64,000 nucleotides of DNA from Pandoraea norimbergensis (GCF_001465545.3 NZ_CP013480.3:1116001-1180000), one strand, 5' to 3'. Shown: positions 1-10,305, counted from the stretch's first letter. Made by a program: numbers and translations. The notes: generated from the sequence alone by a model not told the origin.

Positions 1-251
<251 letters not shown>

Positions 252-338
252 TCATGCGCCCCGGCACCACCGGCAAAACAAGCCGGCGCCCGCACGGGAC
301 GGGATAAAGCGGCACGCGCCCCATGCGCGGCCAGGCCG

Positions 339-1463
339 CTATTGTACCGGCTCGGGCCTCGCCGGTTCCATAAGCGTCATACGCTCGTTGACGGGGTAGC
401 GCACGCCGCGCCCGAACGTATCTTCCATGGGCGTCCCGCCCGTGGTGTCGTCCTCGCGAACGACCGCCCGCTCTAGCGCTTCGGCGAATGCATAGGCATC
501 GCCACGGCGCAGCACGGTGATGGCGATATCGTCGCCCGCATTGCGACCGGTGCTTTCGTTGCGATCGCTGTGAGGTGGCGTGCCATTGTGTCCGCCGAAG
601 ATCCGCGTGTTGGTGTCTACGTATTCCAGCAGCTTGCGGTGTGAGACGAGGTATTGCTTCACGTCACTGCCGGGAAGATGTGCCAGCAACTCCCCCGCGT
701 AGAGATGATCGCCCGTCCAGATGCGGTTGCCGTTGCGCTCGATCAGCGCGGTGGAGTCGGCGCTATGGCCGGGCAAGGAGAGCACATCGAGCGTCAGGCC
801 GCCGAGTTTGATCGCAGAACCCGGGGCGAGCCACTGGGTCACGCGAAACGGGGGGGGATCAAAGCCTTCGCGCTTGCCGAGGTGTATCTCGGCGGGCACC
901 CGCACGCGGCCGTCGTCGCCGATGAGTTGGCGGGTGAAGGGCAGATCGATGAGGGCAATGTCATCGAAGTGTTTCAGGCCACCGATGTGATCGAAATGCA
1001 GATGCGACGGGAGTACCAGAATCGGCTTGTCCGTCAGATGCGCAATCGCGTGGCGAATATCCTTGCCGGCGCTGCCGCCCGGGTCGAACAGCAGGGCGCG
1101 CTCACTTCCGACGATCAGATACGCGACGTTGCGCTGCCAGTACCCCGGCTCATGGATAGCGTAGTGACCGTCGTCAAGCCGTTCGATGGCAAAGCCTTGC
1201 CCGTCGAGTCGTGAGGCTGACGCGCTCGGTGCTGACTGTGTTGCCGGTGTGGATGCGGATGCCGGAAGGTGGGCCCCGGCGGATGACGCGCTGGCTGGAC
1301 CGCATAACGCGAGCACCAGTCCGAGCGTCATCACGACGCAGACGGCGAAGCGAGCGAGAACGCTTGCGAACGAGGGGTGGCGAGAGCGAAGGTGACGGAA
1401 TACGCCACTGGCGTGCGAGGAATGCCGCGAATGCAGTGAAGAACAAGAAGCAGGGGCTGTCAT
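339..1463 (-). CDS. Exported MBL-fold metallo-hydrolase
   Basis: A metallo-beta-lactamase-fold hydrolase of about 374 residues. The metal-binding motif HLHFDH is visible near the middle, followed by a GHSADST segment and a later WTGDHLYAG segment that supply further zinc ligands. The N-terminus has basic residues followed by a hydrophobic stretch (FAVCVVMTLGLVLALCGPASA), so the protein is probably exported. I place the start at the ATG at 1463, which has GGAG about 9 nt upstream; an ATG at 1541 is also in frame. It sits between queA and tgt on the same strand and may be co-transcribed, but nothing connects it to queuosine synthesis. Substrate unknown. Confidence 0.8.
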   Translation of the reverse strand: MTAPASCSSLHSRHSSHASGVFRHLRSRHPSFASVLARFAVCVVMTLGLVLALCGPASASSAGAHLPASASTPATQSAPSASASRLDGQGFAIERLDDGHYAIHEPGYWQRNVAYLIVGSERALLFDPGGSAGKDIRHAIAHLTDKPILVLPSHLHFDHIGGLKHFDDIALIDLPFTRQLIGDDGRVRVPAEIHLGKREGFDPPPFRVTQWLAPGSAIKLGGLTLDVLSLPGHSADSTALIERNGNRIWTGDHLYAGELLAHLPGSDVKQYLVSHRKLLEYVDTNTRIFGGHNGTPPHSDRNESTGRNAGDDIAITVLRRGDAYAFAEALERAVVREDDTTGGTPMEDTFGRGVRYPVNERMTLMEPARPEPVQ

Positions 1464-1603
1464 GGAAGACTCCGGAGGTGCGAACAAGCGTGTCGCAGTG
1501 TGCCTCCGGGGATGTGGTCGACGTAACGCTCTTCGAGTCACAATCGGCCGTTTTGGGATGCCGTCCTAACAGGGATTGCGGCGGCGTCCCAGCCCTCAGA
1601 TCA

Positions 1604-2686
1604 TCAAGCCGCGGCCCTCGGCGCCTCGTGCATTTCCACGCGCGACAGGATCATCGCGTCGCCATAGCTGAAGAAGCGGTAGCGTTGCTCGATGGCGTGG
1701 CGATAGGCCGCGCGGATCGTCTCCATGCCCGAGAACGCCGACACGAGCATGAGCAGCGTCGACTTGGGCAGGTGGAAATTGGTGATCATCCGGTCGACCA
1801 ACTGGAACCGGTACCCCGGCGTGATGAAGATGTCGGTCTCGGTGCTGCCCGCGCGCAGCGTACCCGCCTCGCCGCCCGCAGCCAACGTCGCTTGTGCGGC
1901 AGACTCCAGCGCGCGCATCGACGTCGTGCCGACCGCGATCACACGGCCGCCGCGTGCCCGGGTGGCGGCAATCGCCTCGACCAGTTCGGGCGTGATTTCG
2001 TACCACTCCGAGTGCATCTTGTGTTCGCCAAGATTTTCTACGCGCACCGGCTGGAACGTGCCCGCGCCCACGTGTAGCGTGAGCGTCGCGCGCTGCACGC
2101 CCAGCGCGTCGAGCCGTTCAAACAGGGCATCGTCGAAGTGCAGACCGGCCGTCGGTGCAGCCACAGCGCCCGGGTTACGGGCGTAGACGGTCTGATAACG
2201 CGTCTCGTCACCGGCATCGGCCTCGTGAGCGATATACGGAGGCAACGGCAGGCGGCCGTAAGTTTCCAGCAACGGGTAGCAGTCGCTCGGGAAATGCAGG
2301 GTGTAGAACTGGTCGACACGCGCGCCGACGGTGACTTCGAAGGCGTCGGCCAGTCGCAGGACGGTGCCGGGGCCCGGGCTCTTGCTGGCGCGGATCTGGG
2401 CAAGCACGGTGGTGCTGTCGATCACGCGCTCGACGAGCACTTCGATCTTGCCGCCGCTCGCTTTCTGGCCGAACAGGCGGGCCTTGATGACGCGGGTGTC
2501 GTTGAACACCAGCAGGTCGCCCGGTGCCAGCAGGCCCGGCAGGTCGGCAAAGCGGCGGTCGTAGAGATGCGGCGGCGTGACGCTGCCGTCGACCTCCAGC
2601 AGGCGGCTTGCGGAGCGCTCGGCGAGCGCGGTCTGCGCGATCAGTTCGGGCGGCAGGTCGAAATCGAAATCGGAAAGGGTATACAT
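1604..2686 (-). CDS. queA: S-adenosylmethionine:tRNA ribosyltransferase-isomerase
   Basis: QueA transfers and isomerises the ribose of SAM onto preQ1-tRNA to give epoxyqueuosine. The 360-residue length is normal for the family. Conserved blocks visible are the N-terminal [13 protein letters not shown], the segment [14 protein letters not shown], the block PTAGLHFD near residue 170, and [18 protein letters not shown] near the C-terminus. The gene diverges from recG, the two starts being about 100 bp apart, so a promoter region must lie at 2687-2786. Confidence 0.97.
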   Translation of the reverse strand: MYTLSDFDFDLPPELIAQTALAERSASRLLEVDGSVTPPHLYDRRFADLPGLLAPGDLLVFNDTRVIKARLFGQKASGGKIEVLVERVIDSTTVLAQIRASKSPGPGTVLRLADAFEVTVGARVDQFYTLHFPSDCYPLLETYGRLPLPPYIAHEADAGDETRYQTVYARNPGAVAAPTAGLHFDDALFERLDALGVQRATLTLHVGAGTFQPVRVENLGEHKMHSEWYEITPELVEAIAATRARGGRVIAVGTTSMRALESAAQATLAAGGEAGTLRAGSTETDIFITPGYRFQLVDRMITNFHLPKSTLLMLVSAFSGMETIRAAYRHAIEQRYRFFSYGDAMILSRVEMHEAPRAAA

Positions 2687-2786
2687 CAGCGTTTACAATG
2701 CGTAGCAACCGACATTTTACTTGGTTCGTCCGATGGCTTGCCGATAAGGCGTGCACCCGAGGGCGAACGCCCGACGCCGCGACTGC

Positions 2787-5084
2787 ATGACCGAACGCCG
2801 AATGCCCGCCCCAGCGCCTGCCGCCGACCTTGTGGACCTTGCCGATGTTGCCGATGGCACTGCCACCGGCGCCGCGTCCGCACGGGGTGACGCAGCGCCA
2901 ACCGGGCGCAAAGCCGTCACGAAGCGCGGTGCAAAGTCGAAGGCTGGTGCATCCGCCAACGACGATGCCACGACTGGCAACGCCGCTAAAAAATCTCCCG
3001 CGAAACCCACCGCCAGCAGCAGCGCCGCCCGCAAGGGCAGTGCGGACAAGCTCGCCAAGCTCGGCCTCAAGCGTGACATCGATCTGATCCTGCATCTGCC
3101 GATGCGGTATGAGGACGAGACCCGGCTGAGCAAGATCGGCGATGTCCTGCCGAGTGAACTCGCGCAGGTCGAAGGCACGGTCACGTCGAGTGACGTCGCT
3201 TACCGTCCGCGACGCCAATGGCTGGTACGCATCGAAGACGAAGGGCACGAATTAGTGCTGCGTTTTCTGAATTTCTACGGCAGTCAGCAAAAACAGCTTT
3301 CCGTCGGCACTCGCGTGCGTGTGCGCGGTGAAGTGCGCGGTGGCTTCTTCGGTCTGGAGATGGTGCACCCGTCGTATCGCGTCGTGTCCGACGCCGCTCA
3401 GCCGTTGCCCGAAGCGCTCACCCCGGTCTATCCGAGCGCCGCCGGTCTGTCGCAGGCGTACTTGCGCAAAGCCATTCATAACGCCATGGAGCGCACCCCG
3501 CTCCCTGAGTTGCTGCCGCCCGGGCTCCTGCAAGCCTCGATCGGGCCGGATCATCCGCTGCCGTCGCTGGCCGACGCCGTGCGCTTGCTTCACGCGCCGC
3601 CGCCGAAGGTGTCCGAGACGTCGCTCATGGAGCGCTCGCACCCGGCATGGCTGCGCATCAAGTGCGAAGAGCTTCTGGCGCAACAACTCTCGCTCAAGCG
3701 GGCGCAGGCAGCGCGACGCCGACTGGCGGCACCCTCGCTGGGCAAGCACGTCCCCGGGGGGCTGCTCGAACGCTTCGAGGCGGCGCTGCCGTTCCGTCTC
3801 ACCGGCGCACAGCAGCGCGTGTGGGCGGAAATTCGCGCGGATCTGACCGAACCTCACCCGATGCAGCGCTTGCTGCAAGGCGACGTGGGCAGCGGCAAGA
3901 CGATCATCGCCGCGCTCGCGGCAGCGCAAGCCATCGACGCCGGGTATCAGGCCGCCATCATGGCGCCCACCGAAATTCTGGCCGAACAACATCTGCGCAA
4001 GCTCTCCGGGTGGCTGACGCCGCTGGGTGTGCAGGTCGCGTGGCTCGCCGGCAGCATGAAGGCGAAAGAGAAGCGCGAAGCGTTGGCGCGTGTCGCCAGC
4101 GGTGAGGCGCAACTCGTCATCGGCACGCACGCGATCATTCAGGACACAGTAACTTTCGCGCGCCTCGGCATGGCCGTCGTCGACGAGCAGCACCGTTTTG
4201 GCGTCGCCCAGCGTCTGGCGCTACGCAGCAAGATGCAGACGGCGGGGATGGGCGCAAACGCCATGCCGCACCAGTTGATGATGAGTGCGACGCCGATTCC
4301 GCGCACGCTCGCGATGACGTACTACGCCGATCTCGATGTCTCCGTCATTGACGAACTGCCGCCGGGCCGCAGCCCGGTGGTAACCAAGCTGATCAGCGAC
4401 ACGCGGCGCGCCGAGGTGGTCGACCGCGTGCGTGCGGCGGCGCTGGCCGGGCGTCAGGTCTACTGGGTGTGTCCGCTCATCGAGGAAAGCGAGGCGCTGC
4501 AATTGCAGACCGCCGTCGACACACACGCGCAATTGATGGTCGCGCTGCCCGAGTTACGTGTGGGGCTCGTCCACGGACGCCTCTCGCCGGCCGAGAAGGC
4601 CGCCGTGATGGAGGACTTCACGCGCGGCAACACGCATCTGCTGGTGGCCACGACCGTGATCGAAGTGGGTGTGGACGTGCCGAATGCGTCACTGATGGTG
4701 ATCGAACACGCCGAGCGCTTCGGCCTTGCGCAGTTGCACCAGCTGCGCGGGCGCGTCGGGCGGGGTTCCGCCGAGTCGGTGTGTTTGCTGATGTATGCGT
4801 CGCCGTTGTCGATGGGCGCGAAGGCGCGCCTGCAAACGATGCGCGAGACGACCGACGGCTTTGTCATCGCCCGTCGCGACCTTGAGATTCGCGGTCCCGG
4901 AGAGTTTCTCGGAGCGCGGCAATCGGGCGCCGCGATGTTGCGCTTTGTCGATCTGAACGAAGACGGCTGGATGATTCCCGGCGCGCAGGAAGCCGCCGAG
5001 CAACTGCTGGCTTCGCATCCGGGCGCCGTGGCGGCGCATCTGGAACGCTGGCTCGGCGCGCGGGAAGACTATCTGAAAGCCTGA
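2787..5084 (+). CDS. recG: ATP-dependent DNA helicase RecG
   Basis: RecG reverses stalled replication forks and processes branched DNA. The wedge/OB domain follows an unusually long Ala/Lys/Thr-rich N-terminal extension (roughly residues 1-80) that looks disordered. Helicase motifs are clear: Walker A LLQGDVGSGKT, motif Ia MAPTEILAEQH, motif II VVDEQHRFG (DEQH box), motif III MSATPIPRTLA, and motif VI LHQLRGRVGRG. The ATG at 2787 is chosen because the in-frame ATG at 2751 overlaps the likely promoter region; 765 residues is somewhat long because of the extension. Confidence 0.96.
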   Translation: MTERRMPAPAPAADLVDLADVADGTATGAASARGDAAPTGRKAVTKRGAKSKAGASANDDATTGNAAKKSPAKPTASSSAARKGSADKLAKLGLKRDIDLILHLPMRYEDETRLSKIGDVLPSELAQVEGTVTSSDVAYRPRRQWLVRIEDEGHELVLRFLNFYGSQQKQLSVGTRVRVRGEVRGGFFGLEMVHPSYRVVSDAAQPLPEALTPVYPSAAGLSQAYLRKAIHNAMERTPLPELLPPGLLQASIGPDHPLPSLADAVRLLHAPPPKVSETSLMERSHPAWLRIKCEELLAQQLSLKRAQAARRRLAAPSLGKHVPGGLLERFEAALPFRLTGAQQRVWAEIRADLTEPHPMQRLLQGDVGSGKTIIAALAAAQAIDAGYQAAIMAPTEILAEQHLRKLSGWLTPLGVQVAWLAGSMKAKEKREALARVASGEAQLVIGTHAIIQDTVTFARLGMAVVDEQHRFGVAQRLALRSKMQTAGMGANAMPHQLMMSATPIPRTLAMTYYADLDVSVIDELPPGRSPVVTKLISDTRRAEVVDRVRAAALAGRQVYWVCPLIEESEALQLQTAVDTHAQLMVALPELRVGLVHGRLSPAEKAAVMEDFTRGNTHLLVATTVIEVGVDVPNASLMVIEHAERFGLAQLHQLRGRVGRGSAESVCLLMYASPLSMGAKARLQTMRETTDGFVIARRDLEIRGPGEFLGARQSGAAMLRFVDLNEDGWMIPGAQEAAEQLLASHPGAVAAHLERWLGAREDYLKA

Positions 5085-5274
5085 CCGGGGACGCGCGCAT
5101 CTACGGGCGGCGGGTCTTGTCGAAACAGGCTGACGTTGACTGAATCCGGGGTCCGCTCAATGCGGCGACGACGATCGGGCGTCGCCTGAAAACGGGCAAT
5201 GACCGCTCGATTGTGCTATAAAAAACAAAATCTATCGATTGCGGTAATCCGATTAATTTACAGGTTAGGACGAC

Positions 5275-6219
5275 ATGACCCTCACGGAACTCAAGTACAT
5301 CGTGGCGGTGGCGCGAGAACGCCATTTTGGTCGCGCAGCGGAAGCCTGTTTCGTCAGCCAGCCGACGCTGTCGGTGGCGATCAAGAAGCTCGAAGACGAG
5401 CTGAATGTGCAGATTTTCGAGCGTGGCGCCGCTGAGGTGAGCGTCACGCCGCTGGGTGAGCAGATCGTCGCGCAGGCGCAGCGCGTGCTCGAACAGACCA
5501 TTGCCATCAAAGAAATTGCCAAGCAGGGGCGCGACCCGCTCGCCGGCCCGCTGCGTCTGGGTGTGATCTACACGATCGGGCCGTATCTTCTGCCCGCGCT
5601 GGTCAAACAGATGATCGAGACCACGCCGCAGATGCCGCTCATGCTGCAAGAGAACTACACGCTCAAGCTGATCGAATTGCTCAAGCAGGGCGAAATCGAC
5701 GCGGCGATCATGGCGCTGCCGTTCCCCGAGAGCGGGTTGATGGTGCGCCCGCTTTACGACGAGCCGTTCGTGGTGGCGCTGCCGCGCGCCCATCCGTGGG
5801 CCAACCGTGATCAGATCGACGCGGGTGATCTGAAGCAGGAAACGATGCTGCTGCTGGGCAGCGGTCATTGCTTCCGCGATCACGTGCTTGGCGTCTGCCC
5901 GGAGCTCATGCGTTTCTCGCAGAACGCCGATGGCATTCAGAAGACCTTCGAAGGCTCGTCGCTCGAGACGATTCGTCATATGGTCGCGAGCGGTGTCGGC
6001 ATCACCGTATTGCCGAAGACGTCGGTGCCTGAGGTTCAGGCGTCCGACAGCCTGCTGAGCTACGTGCCGTTCTCGGCGCCGGTGCCCGACCGCCGCGTCG
6101 TGCTTGCATGGCGCAAGAGCTTCACGCGCCTGCCCGCGATCGATGCGGTGGCGCAGGCCATCGCGCGATGCAATCTGCCCGGTGTGATCACGCTCGATCT
6201 GCCGGCGACGGCCAACTAA
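5275..6219 (+). CDS. oxyR: Hydrogen-peroxide sensing LysR-family regulator OxyR
   Basis: OxyR activates antioxidant genes when peroxide oxidises two cysteines to a disulfide. The LysR winged HTH occupies about residues 1-60 and a substrate-binding-like domain follows. The redox cysteines fall at residues 199 and 208 (GSGHCFRDHVLGVC), the same numbering as the well-studied E. coli protein. Downstream on the same strand are katA and, slightly further, dps, both classical OxyR targets. It is followed by a strong intrinsic terminator, so katA is transcribed from its own promoter. The upstream region is AT-rich (5211-5270) and could hold an autoregulatory site, but I cannot align one convincingly. 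Confidence 0.96.
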   Translation: MTLTELKYIVAVARERHFGRAAEACFVSQPTLSVAIKKLEDELNVQIFERGAAEVSVTPLGEQIVAQAQRVLEQTIAIKEIAKQGRDPLAGPLRLGVIYTIGPYLLPALVKQMIETTPQMPLMLQENYTLKLIELLKQGEIDAAIMALPFPESGLMVRPLYDEPFVVALPRAHPWANRDQIDAGDLKQETMLLLGSGHCFRDHVLGVCPELMRFSQNADGIQKTFEGSSLETIRHMVASGVGITVLPKTSVPEVQASDSLLSYVPFSAPVPDRRVVLAWRKSFTRLPAIDAVAQAIARCNLPGVITLDLPATAN

Positions 6220-6275
6220 GTCCCTTCCAGACCTCGCGGCCCGCCATAGGGCCGTCTCTCCCCCGCAAGAACCTC

Positions 6276-6310
6276 ATGCGCCGCTGCTTCCCGCCGCGGC
6301 GCATTGTTTT
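6276..6310 (+). terminator. Intrinsic terminator of oxyR
   Basis: A perfect 9-bp stem ATGCGCCGC / GCGGCGCAT (6276-6284 with 6296-6304) separated by 11 nt and followed at once by a T-rich run. It lies 57 bp after the oxyR stop and separates oxyR from katA. Confidence 0.85.
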
Positions 6311-6320
6311 TGGCTATGCG

Positions 6321-6357
6321 ATAGATAAAAACGATTAATTCGACTGTTTTAATTGGA
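6321..6357 (+). promoter_or_regulatory. Candidate OxyR binding site upstream of katA
   Basis: The tetranucleotides ATAG, CGAT, ACTG and TGGA occur with exact 7-nt spacing (6321, 6332, 6343, 6354), the spacing of the OxyR half-site pattern ATAG-N7-CTAT-N7-ATAG-N7-CTAT. The first two elements match well (4/4 and 3/4), the last two only partly. Its position just after the oxyR terminator and before the katA leader fits peroxide induction of katA. Confidence 0.5.
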
Positions 6358-6415
6358 ATTATTAACCTAGCGACACGCGTTTGCGAACCTTTGCGACCCA
6401 CAGGAGGCAACCACG

Positions 6416-6499
6416 ATGACCGCACTGAAAACCTATCTGCACGACATCGAAGCCACGCTGGAGCACGTGCTTGCCGAGTTTGCGCAGATGGCGGCCTAG
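6416..6499 (+). CDS. Small 27-residue ORF in the katA leader
   Basis: An ATG with a very good ribosome binding site (CAGGAGG at 6401-6407) opens a 27-codon frame beginning MTALKTYLHDIEATLEHVL and ending AEFAQMAA. The predicted peptide is an amphipathic helix without a signal or membrane segment. It lies between the putative OxyR site and katA and is followed by a 7-bp hairpin at 6529-6547 before katA begins, so it is probably on the katA mRNA. It could be a functional small protein or a leader peptide. I recognise no family. Confidence 0.55.
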   Translation: MTALKTYLHDIEATLEHVLAEFAQMAA

Positions 6500-6528
6500 G
6501 GCCTGTTCCCGCTAAGCCCATCCCCCCA

Positions 6529-6547
6529 CAGCCTGCACGACAGGCTG
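6529..6547 (+). promoter_or_regulatory. Hairpin between the small ORF and katA
   Basis: Perfect inverted repeat CAGCCTG / CAGGCTG with a 5-nt loop, 30 nt after the small ORF stop and 27 nt before the katA start. There is no T-run, so it is not a standard terminator; it may affect mRNA stability or translation of katA. Confidence 0.5.
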
Positions 6548-6574
6548 ACCGATCAAGAAACAGGAGAGCGTCGC

Positions 6575-8026
6575 ATGTCAGATTCCAAGAAACTCACGAC
6601 CGCCGCCGGTGCACCGGTGCCCGACAACCAGAACACGATCACGGCCGGCCCACGTGGCCCGGCGCTGCTCCAAGACGTGTGGTTCCTCGAAAAACTCGCC
6701 CACTTCGACCGCGAAGTGATCCCCGAGCGTCGTGTGCACGCCAAGGGCTCCGGCGCCTACGGCAAGCTCACCATCACGCACGACATCACCCGTTTCAGCC
6801 GTGCTCGCGTGTTCGAAGCCGTCGGCAAAGAAACCCCGGTGTTCCTGCGCTTCTCGACGGTGGCTGGCGAGCGTGGTGCGGCCGATGCCGAACGCGACGT
6901 GCGTGGCTTCGCGTTGAAGTTCTATACCGATGAAGGCAACTGGGATCTCGTTGGCAACAACACGCCGGTGTTCTTCGTGCGCGATCCGCTCAAGTTCCCC
7001 GACTTCATCCACACGCAGAAGCGCGACCCGAAGACCAACCTGCGTAACCCGACGGCCGCATGGGACTTCTGGTCACGTCACCCCGAATCGCTGCATCAGG
7101 TCACCATTCTGATGAGCGACCGTGGCTTGCCTGCCAACTATCGCCAGCAGCACGGCTTCGGCTCGCACACGTTCAGCTTCATCAATGCCGCGAACGAACG
7201 GTTCTGGGTGAAGTTCCACTTCAAGTCGATGCAGGGTGTCGAGAACCTGACCAACGCACAGGCCGCTGAAGTGGTTGCCGGTGACCGCGAGAGCGCCCAA
7301 CGCGATTTGTTCGATGCCATCGAGGCAGGCAACTTCCCGCGCTGGCGCATGCAGGTGCAGGTGATGCCCGAGGCCGACGCGGCCACGTACGCCATCAATC
7401 CGTTCGATCTGACGAAGGTCTGGCCGCATGGCGACTATCCGCTCATTGACGTGGGCGTGCTTGAACTCAATCGCAATCCAGAGAACTACTTCGCAGAAGT
7501 GGAGCAGGCGGCATTCAATCCGGCGAATGTGGTGCCGGGCATCAGCTTCTCGCCCGATCGCATGTTGCAGGGGCGCTTGTTCTCGTACGGCGATACGCAG
7601 CGCTATCGCCTCGGGGTGAATCACAGCGCGATTCCGGTGAACGCACCGAAATGCCCGTTCCACAACAGCTTCCATCGCGATGGTGCGATGCGTGTGGATG
7701 GCAATCTGGGCGGCACGACGAACTATCAGCCGAACCGCTACGGCGCGTTTGCCGATCAACCGGAGTTTCGTGATCCGCCGGAAGCGGTCGGGGCCGTTGC
7801 CGATCGTTACGACCATCGCGTCGACGACGATTACTACTCGCAACCGCGTGCGTTGTTCCGATTGTTCGACGATGCGCAGAAAGCGCGCCTGTTCGGCAAT
7901 GTCGCCGCTTCGATGCAAGGGGTGCCCGATGACGTGGCGGACCGTCAGCTCGAGCATTTCGGCAAGATCGATCCGGCCTACGCGCAGGGCGTGAAGGCGG
8001 CGCGCGAGGCGCTGGCGAAGCCGTAA
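6575..8026 (+). CDS. katA: Monofunctional haem catalase
   Basis: Catalase that dismutates hydrogen peroxide. At 483 residues it is a small-subunit (clade III type) enzyme. Visible family blocks include [11 protein letters not shown] around the catalytic histidine, the segment [34 protein letters not shown] containing the catalytic asparagine region, and [14 protein letters not shown] carrying the proximal haem-ligand tyrosine. A GGAG ribosome binding site lies just upstream. It follows oxyR, as expected for a peroxide-inducible catalase, and converges with the thiE-like gene, whose stop lies 3 bp away. Confidence 0.96.
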   Translation: MSDSKKLTTAAGAPVPDNQNTITAGPRGPALLQDVWFLEKLAHFDREVIPERRVHAKGSGAYGKLTITHDITRFSRARVFEAVGKETPVFLRFSTVAGERGAADAERDVRGFALKFYTDEGNWDLVGNNTPVFFVRDPLKFPDFIHTQKRDPKTNLRNPTAAWDFWSRHPESLHQVTILMSDRGLPANYRQQHGFGSHTFSFINAANERFWVKFHFKSMQGVENLTNAQAAEVVAGDRESAQRDLFDAIEAGNFPRWRMQVQVMPEADAATYAINPFDLTKVWPHGDYPLIDVGVLELNRNPENYFAEVEQAAFNPANVVPGISFSPDRMLQGRLFSYGDTQRYRLGVNHSAIPVNAPKCPFHNSFHRDGAMRVDGNLGGTTNYQPNRYGAFADQPEFRDPPEAVGAVADRYDHRVDDDYYSQPRALFRLFDDAQKARLFGNVAASMQGVPDDVADRQLEHFGKIDPAYAQGVKAAREALAKP

Positions 8027-8029
8027 CGC

Positions 8030-8764
8030 TTAGCTGGCTGGCCAGAACGCTCGGATGGCAGCGATGCCGTAGGCGCCCGCGTTACGCGCGGCCGTCAGGC
8101 TGTCGGCACGCATGCCACCGAGCGCGAAGACCGGCAATGTCGTCTGGGCGGCGAGCGATGTGAACGCCGGCCAGCCGAGAGGCGTGGCGTCGGGATGCGT
8201 GGCGGTGGCGAGCACCGGTGAGAGCGTCACAAAATCGACGCCAAGACGGCCGGCTTGTGCGAGTTGGGCGGTGTCGTGACAGGCGGCGCTCACGAGTTTC
8301 CAGCCGGTCGGCCGCTCACGGCAGGCCAGTAGCCGCGCACTCGTGAGATGCCACCCATCGGCATGCGGCACCGTGTCGGCATGCAGACCGTTTGCGGCGT
8401 CGAGCCAGAGATCGGCAACGTCGGCGCGTGGATTGAGCAGCAACTGCGCGCCTGCCGCATGGGTGAGTGCCAGCGCCGATTCCGCAAGTGCGCGATAGCC
8501 GTCGGCATCCAGTGAACGGTTACGCAGTTGCACAAGCCGGGTACCGCGCGCGAGCGCCTGTGCGAGCCGTGACGCAAACGACGCGATCTCTGCGCGCGAA
8601 GTCACTTCCGGTGTTACCAGAAGTTGCCGGGGCAGGGTGGCATCAGCGGTGTTGCCCGGCGCATTGGTGGTGCTGGACGCACCTGATGTACGTGACGTAC
8701 GTGACGAACGTGACGAATCGGACAGGCTGGACATCGACAGGAATCGGGCTAGGTCGGCGGGCAT
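8030..8764 (-). CDS. Thiamine phosphate synthase / TenI family protein
   Basis: A TIM-barrel protein of the ThiE/TenI family. Family features: the strand LLVTPE, the phosphate-site segment RLVQLRNRSLD, the segment VDFVTLSPVLATATHP, and the C-terminal VFALGGM followed by GIAAIRAFW. The same sequence type is often found as the C-terminal half of Nudix-ThiE fusions; no Nudix domain is present. The first 45 residues are Ser/Arg/Thr-rich and encoded by short tandem repeats (ACGTGACGA-like units around 8688-8715), so they are probably unstructured and a later start (for example the ATG at 8734) is possible. Whether it acts in thiamine synthesis or is a TenI-like homologue is uncertain. Confidence 0.75.
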   Translation of the reverse strand: MPADLARFLSMSSLSDSSRSSRTSRTSGASSTTNAPGNTADATLPRQLLVTPEVTSRAEIASFASRLAQALARGTRLVQLRNRSLDADGYRALAESALALTHAAGAQLLLNPRADVADLWLDAANGLHADTVPHADGWHLTSARLLACRERPTGWKLVSAACHDTAQLAQAGRLGVDFVTLSPVLATATHPDATPLGWPAFTSLAAQTTLPVFALGGMRADSLTAARNAGAYGIAAIRAFWPAS

Positions 8765-8941
8765 GCGCGCAGTGTAACCGGAACATTAATCACGTCACCG
8801 TATCAGACAAGTAGTGTGCCTCGCATCGTCACGCGATTCAGATGACAAGACAGGTGACAAGACGTGACACCGAACGCCTGTCGATGTCGCGAGAGCGTGC
8901 CCGTGAGGGCCAAGAAAGTGAACCTAACGAACGGAGTGATC

Positions 8942-9430
8942 ATGGCTAAGAAAAACAACGTCGCCAGCGTGAATATCGGGATCAGCGAAAAGGACCGCAA
9001 GCGCATCGTCGAAGGATTGAATCACCTGCTCGCCGACACGTACACGCTGTACCTGAAGACGCACAACTTCCATTGGAACGTGACCGGTCCGATGTTCAAC
9101 ACACTGCACCTGATGTTCGAAGGCCAGTACAACGAACTGGCGCTGGCCGTCGATCAGATCGCCGAGCGGATTCGCGCACTGGGCTATCCGGCACCGGGCA
9201 CGTACAAGGAGTTCGCGAAGCTGTCGTCGATTCCCGAAGCCGAAGGGGTACCGAGCGCGGAAGAGATGATTCGCCAACTGGTCGAAGGGCAGGAAGCCGT
9301 AACACGCACCGCGCGCGGCATCTTCCCGACCGTGGACGCCGCATCGGACGAGCCGACCGCCGACCTGCTCACCCAGCGTATGCAGTTGCATGAAAAGAAC
9401 GCCTGGATGCTACGCAGCTTGCTGGCATAA
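8942..9430 (+). CDS. dps: Dps-family DNA-binding ferritin-like protein
   Basis: A 162-residue mini-ferritin that oxidises and stores iron with hydrogen peroxide and protects DNA. The ferroxidase motif is visible as [28 protein letters not shown] sequence (His and Asp/Glu ligands around residues 40-65). The N-terminus [11 protein letters not shown] is short and basic, as in DNA-binding Dps. I take the ATG at 8942, preceded by GGAG, instead of the longer frame opening at 8864. Position close to oxyR-katA fits an oxidative stress role. Confidence 0.93.
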   Translation: MAKKNNVASVNIGISEKDRKRIVEGLNHLLADTYTLYLKTHNFHWNVTGPMFNTLHLMFEGQYNELALAVDQIAERIRALGYPAPGTYKEFAKLSSIPEAEGVPSAEEMIRQLVEGQEAVTRTARGIFPTVDAASDEPTADLLTQRMQLHEKNAWMLRSLLA

Positions 9431-9513
9431 CTTGCTGGCATAAGCGCCCTATCGTACGAGAAATGTCATAGAGAAAGGGTGCACTCGGATAGGCAGTCCA
9501 GTACACTGGCCGG

Positions 9514-10305
9514 ATGCCTACCGATTGGCTTATCCGCAATCTCTTCGTCAGTCTGTTCCTTCCGCCCGCCAATGTTCTGGTGTTGGCGGTGCTGGCCTTT
9601 GCATGCTGGCGGCGCTGGCCGCGGCTGGGCAAAACCCTGGCCGTGGTGTCCGTGCTGGCGCTATGGCTTCAGGCGATGCCGTGGTTCGCGAGCCGTCTCT
9701 CGCATCCGCTCAATGTCGGGGTGCCGGTCGATGTGAAGAGACTCGACGCCGCGCGCCAGTCGCCGGAGGCCGCCGCGAACTTGCCGCAGGCGGTGGTCAT
9801 TCTCGGTGGCGGCACCAGTCTTGGCGCGCCGGAATTCGGCCGACCCGACGGCGCTGATCTGCATGAGATCACCCTTTCCCGCGTACGCTACGGCGCGTTT
9901 CTCGCGCGCCGGGCTCAACTTCCCGTTCTCGTGTCCGGCGGTGCACCGTCGGGCTATCCCATTGCGGAGGGCCGCCTGATGGCGCAAGTGCTCTCCGACG
10001 AATTCGGCGTCCCGGTCCGCTGGACCGAGGCCCAATCGCTGAATACGGCGCAAAACGCCACGTTCAGCGCGCGCATGCTGGCCAATGCCGGCGTCACGCG
10101 CATCTATCTGGTGACGAGCGCCTGGCATATGCGCCGCGCCCGCGACCAGTTTGTCCGCGCCGGACTCACGGTGGTACCCGCACCGTGCTGCAACGAGCGC
10201 GCGCTGGACCCCGATGCGATTCCCGGCTGGTGGCCGACACTCGACGGCATGCGCGCCACGCGCGTGGCTCTGCGCGAGTGGATGGCAATGTCCGTGGGGC
10301 ATTGA
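9514..10305 (+). CDS. YdcF/ElyC family membrane protein (DUF218)
   Basis: A 263-residue protein with two N-terminal membrane helices (about residues 10-30 and 38-55) and a DUF218 domain. The family signature is visible as VVILGGG near residue 90, then YGAFLARRAQLPVLVSGG, the acidic AEGRLMAQVL segment, SLNTAQNATFSARMLANAG and the C-terminal LVTSAWHMRRA. Members such as ElyC and SanA act in envelope or peptidoglycan integrity; the exact reaction is not known. Stand-alone gene. Confidence 0.88.
   Translation: MPTDWLIRNLFVSLFLPPANVLVLAVLAFACWRRWPRLGKTLAVVSVLALWLQAMPWFASRLSHPLNVGVPVDVKRLDAARQSPEAAANLPQAVVILGGGTSLGAPEFGRPDGADLHEITLSRVRYGAFLARRAQLPVLVSGGAPSGYPIAEGRLMAQVLSDEFGVPVRWTEAQSLNTAQNATFSARMLANAGVTRIYLVTSAWHMRRARDQFVRAGLTVVPAPCCNERALDPDAIPGWWPTLDGMRATRVALREWMAMSVGH

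Noticed and set aside
5211..5270. Possible OxyR autoregulatory site upstream of oxyR
   Set aside because: CTAT elements are present but not with the 7-nt spacing needed, so I could not support a site.
8685..8720. Short tandem repeats (ACGTGACGA-like), considered as CRISPR or iteron
   Set aside because: Units are 9-12 bp without spacers and lie in the coding start of the ThiE-like gene; simple sequence expansion is enough.
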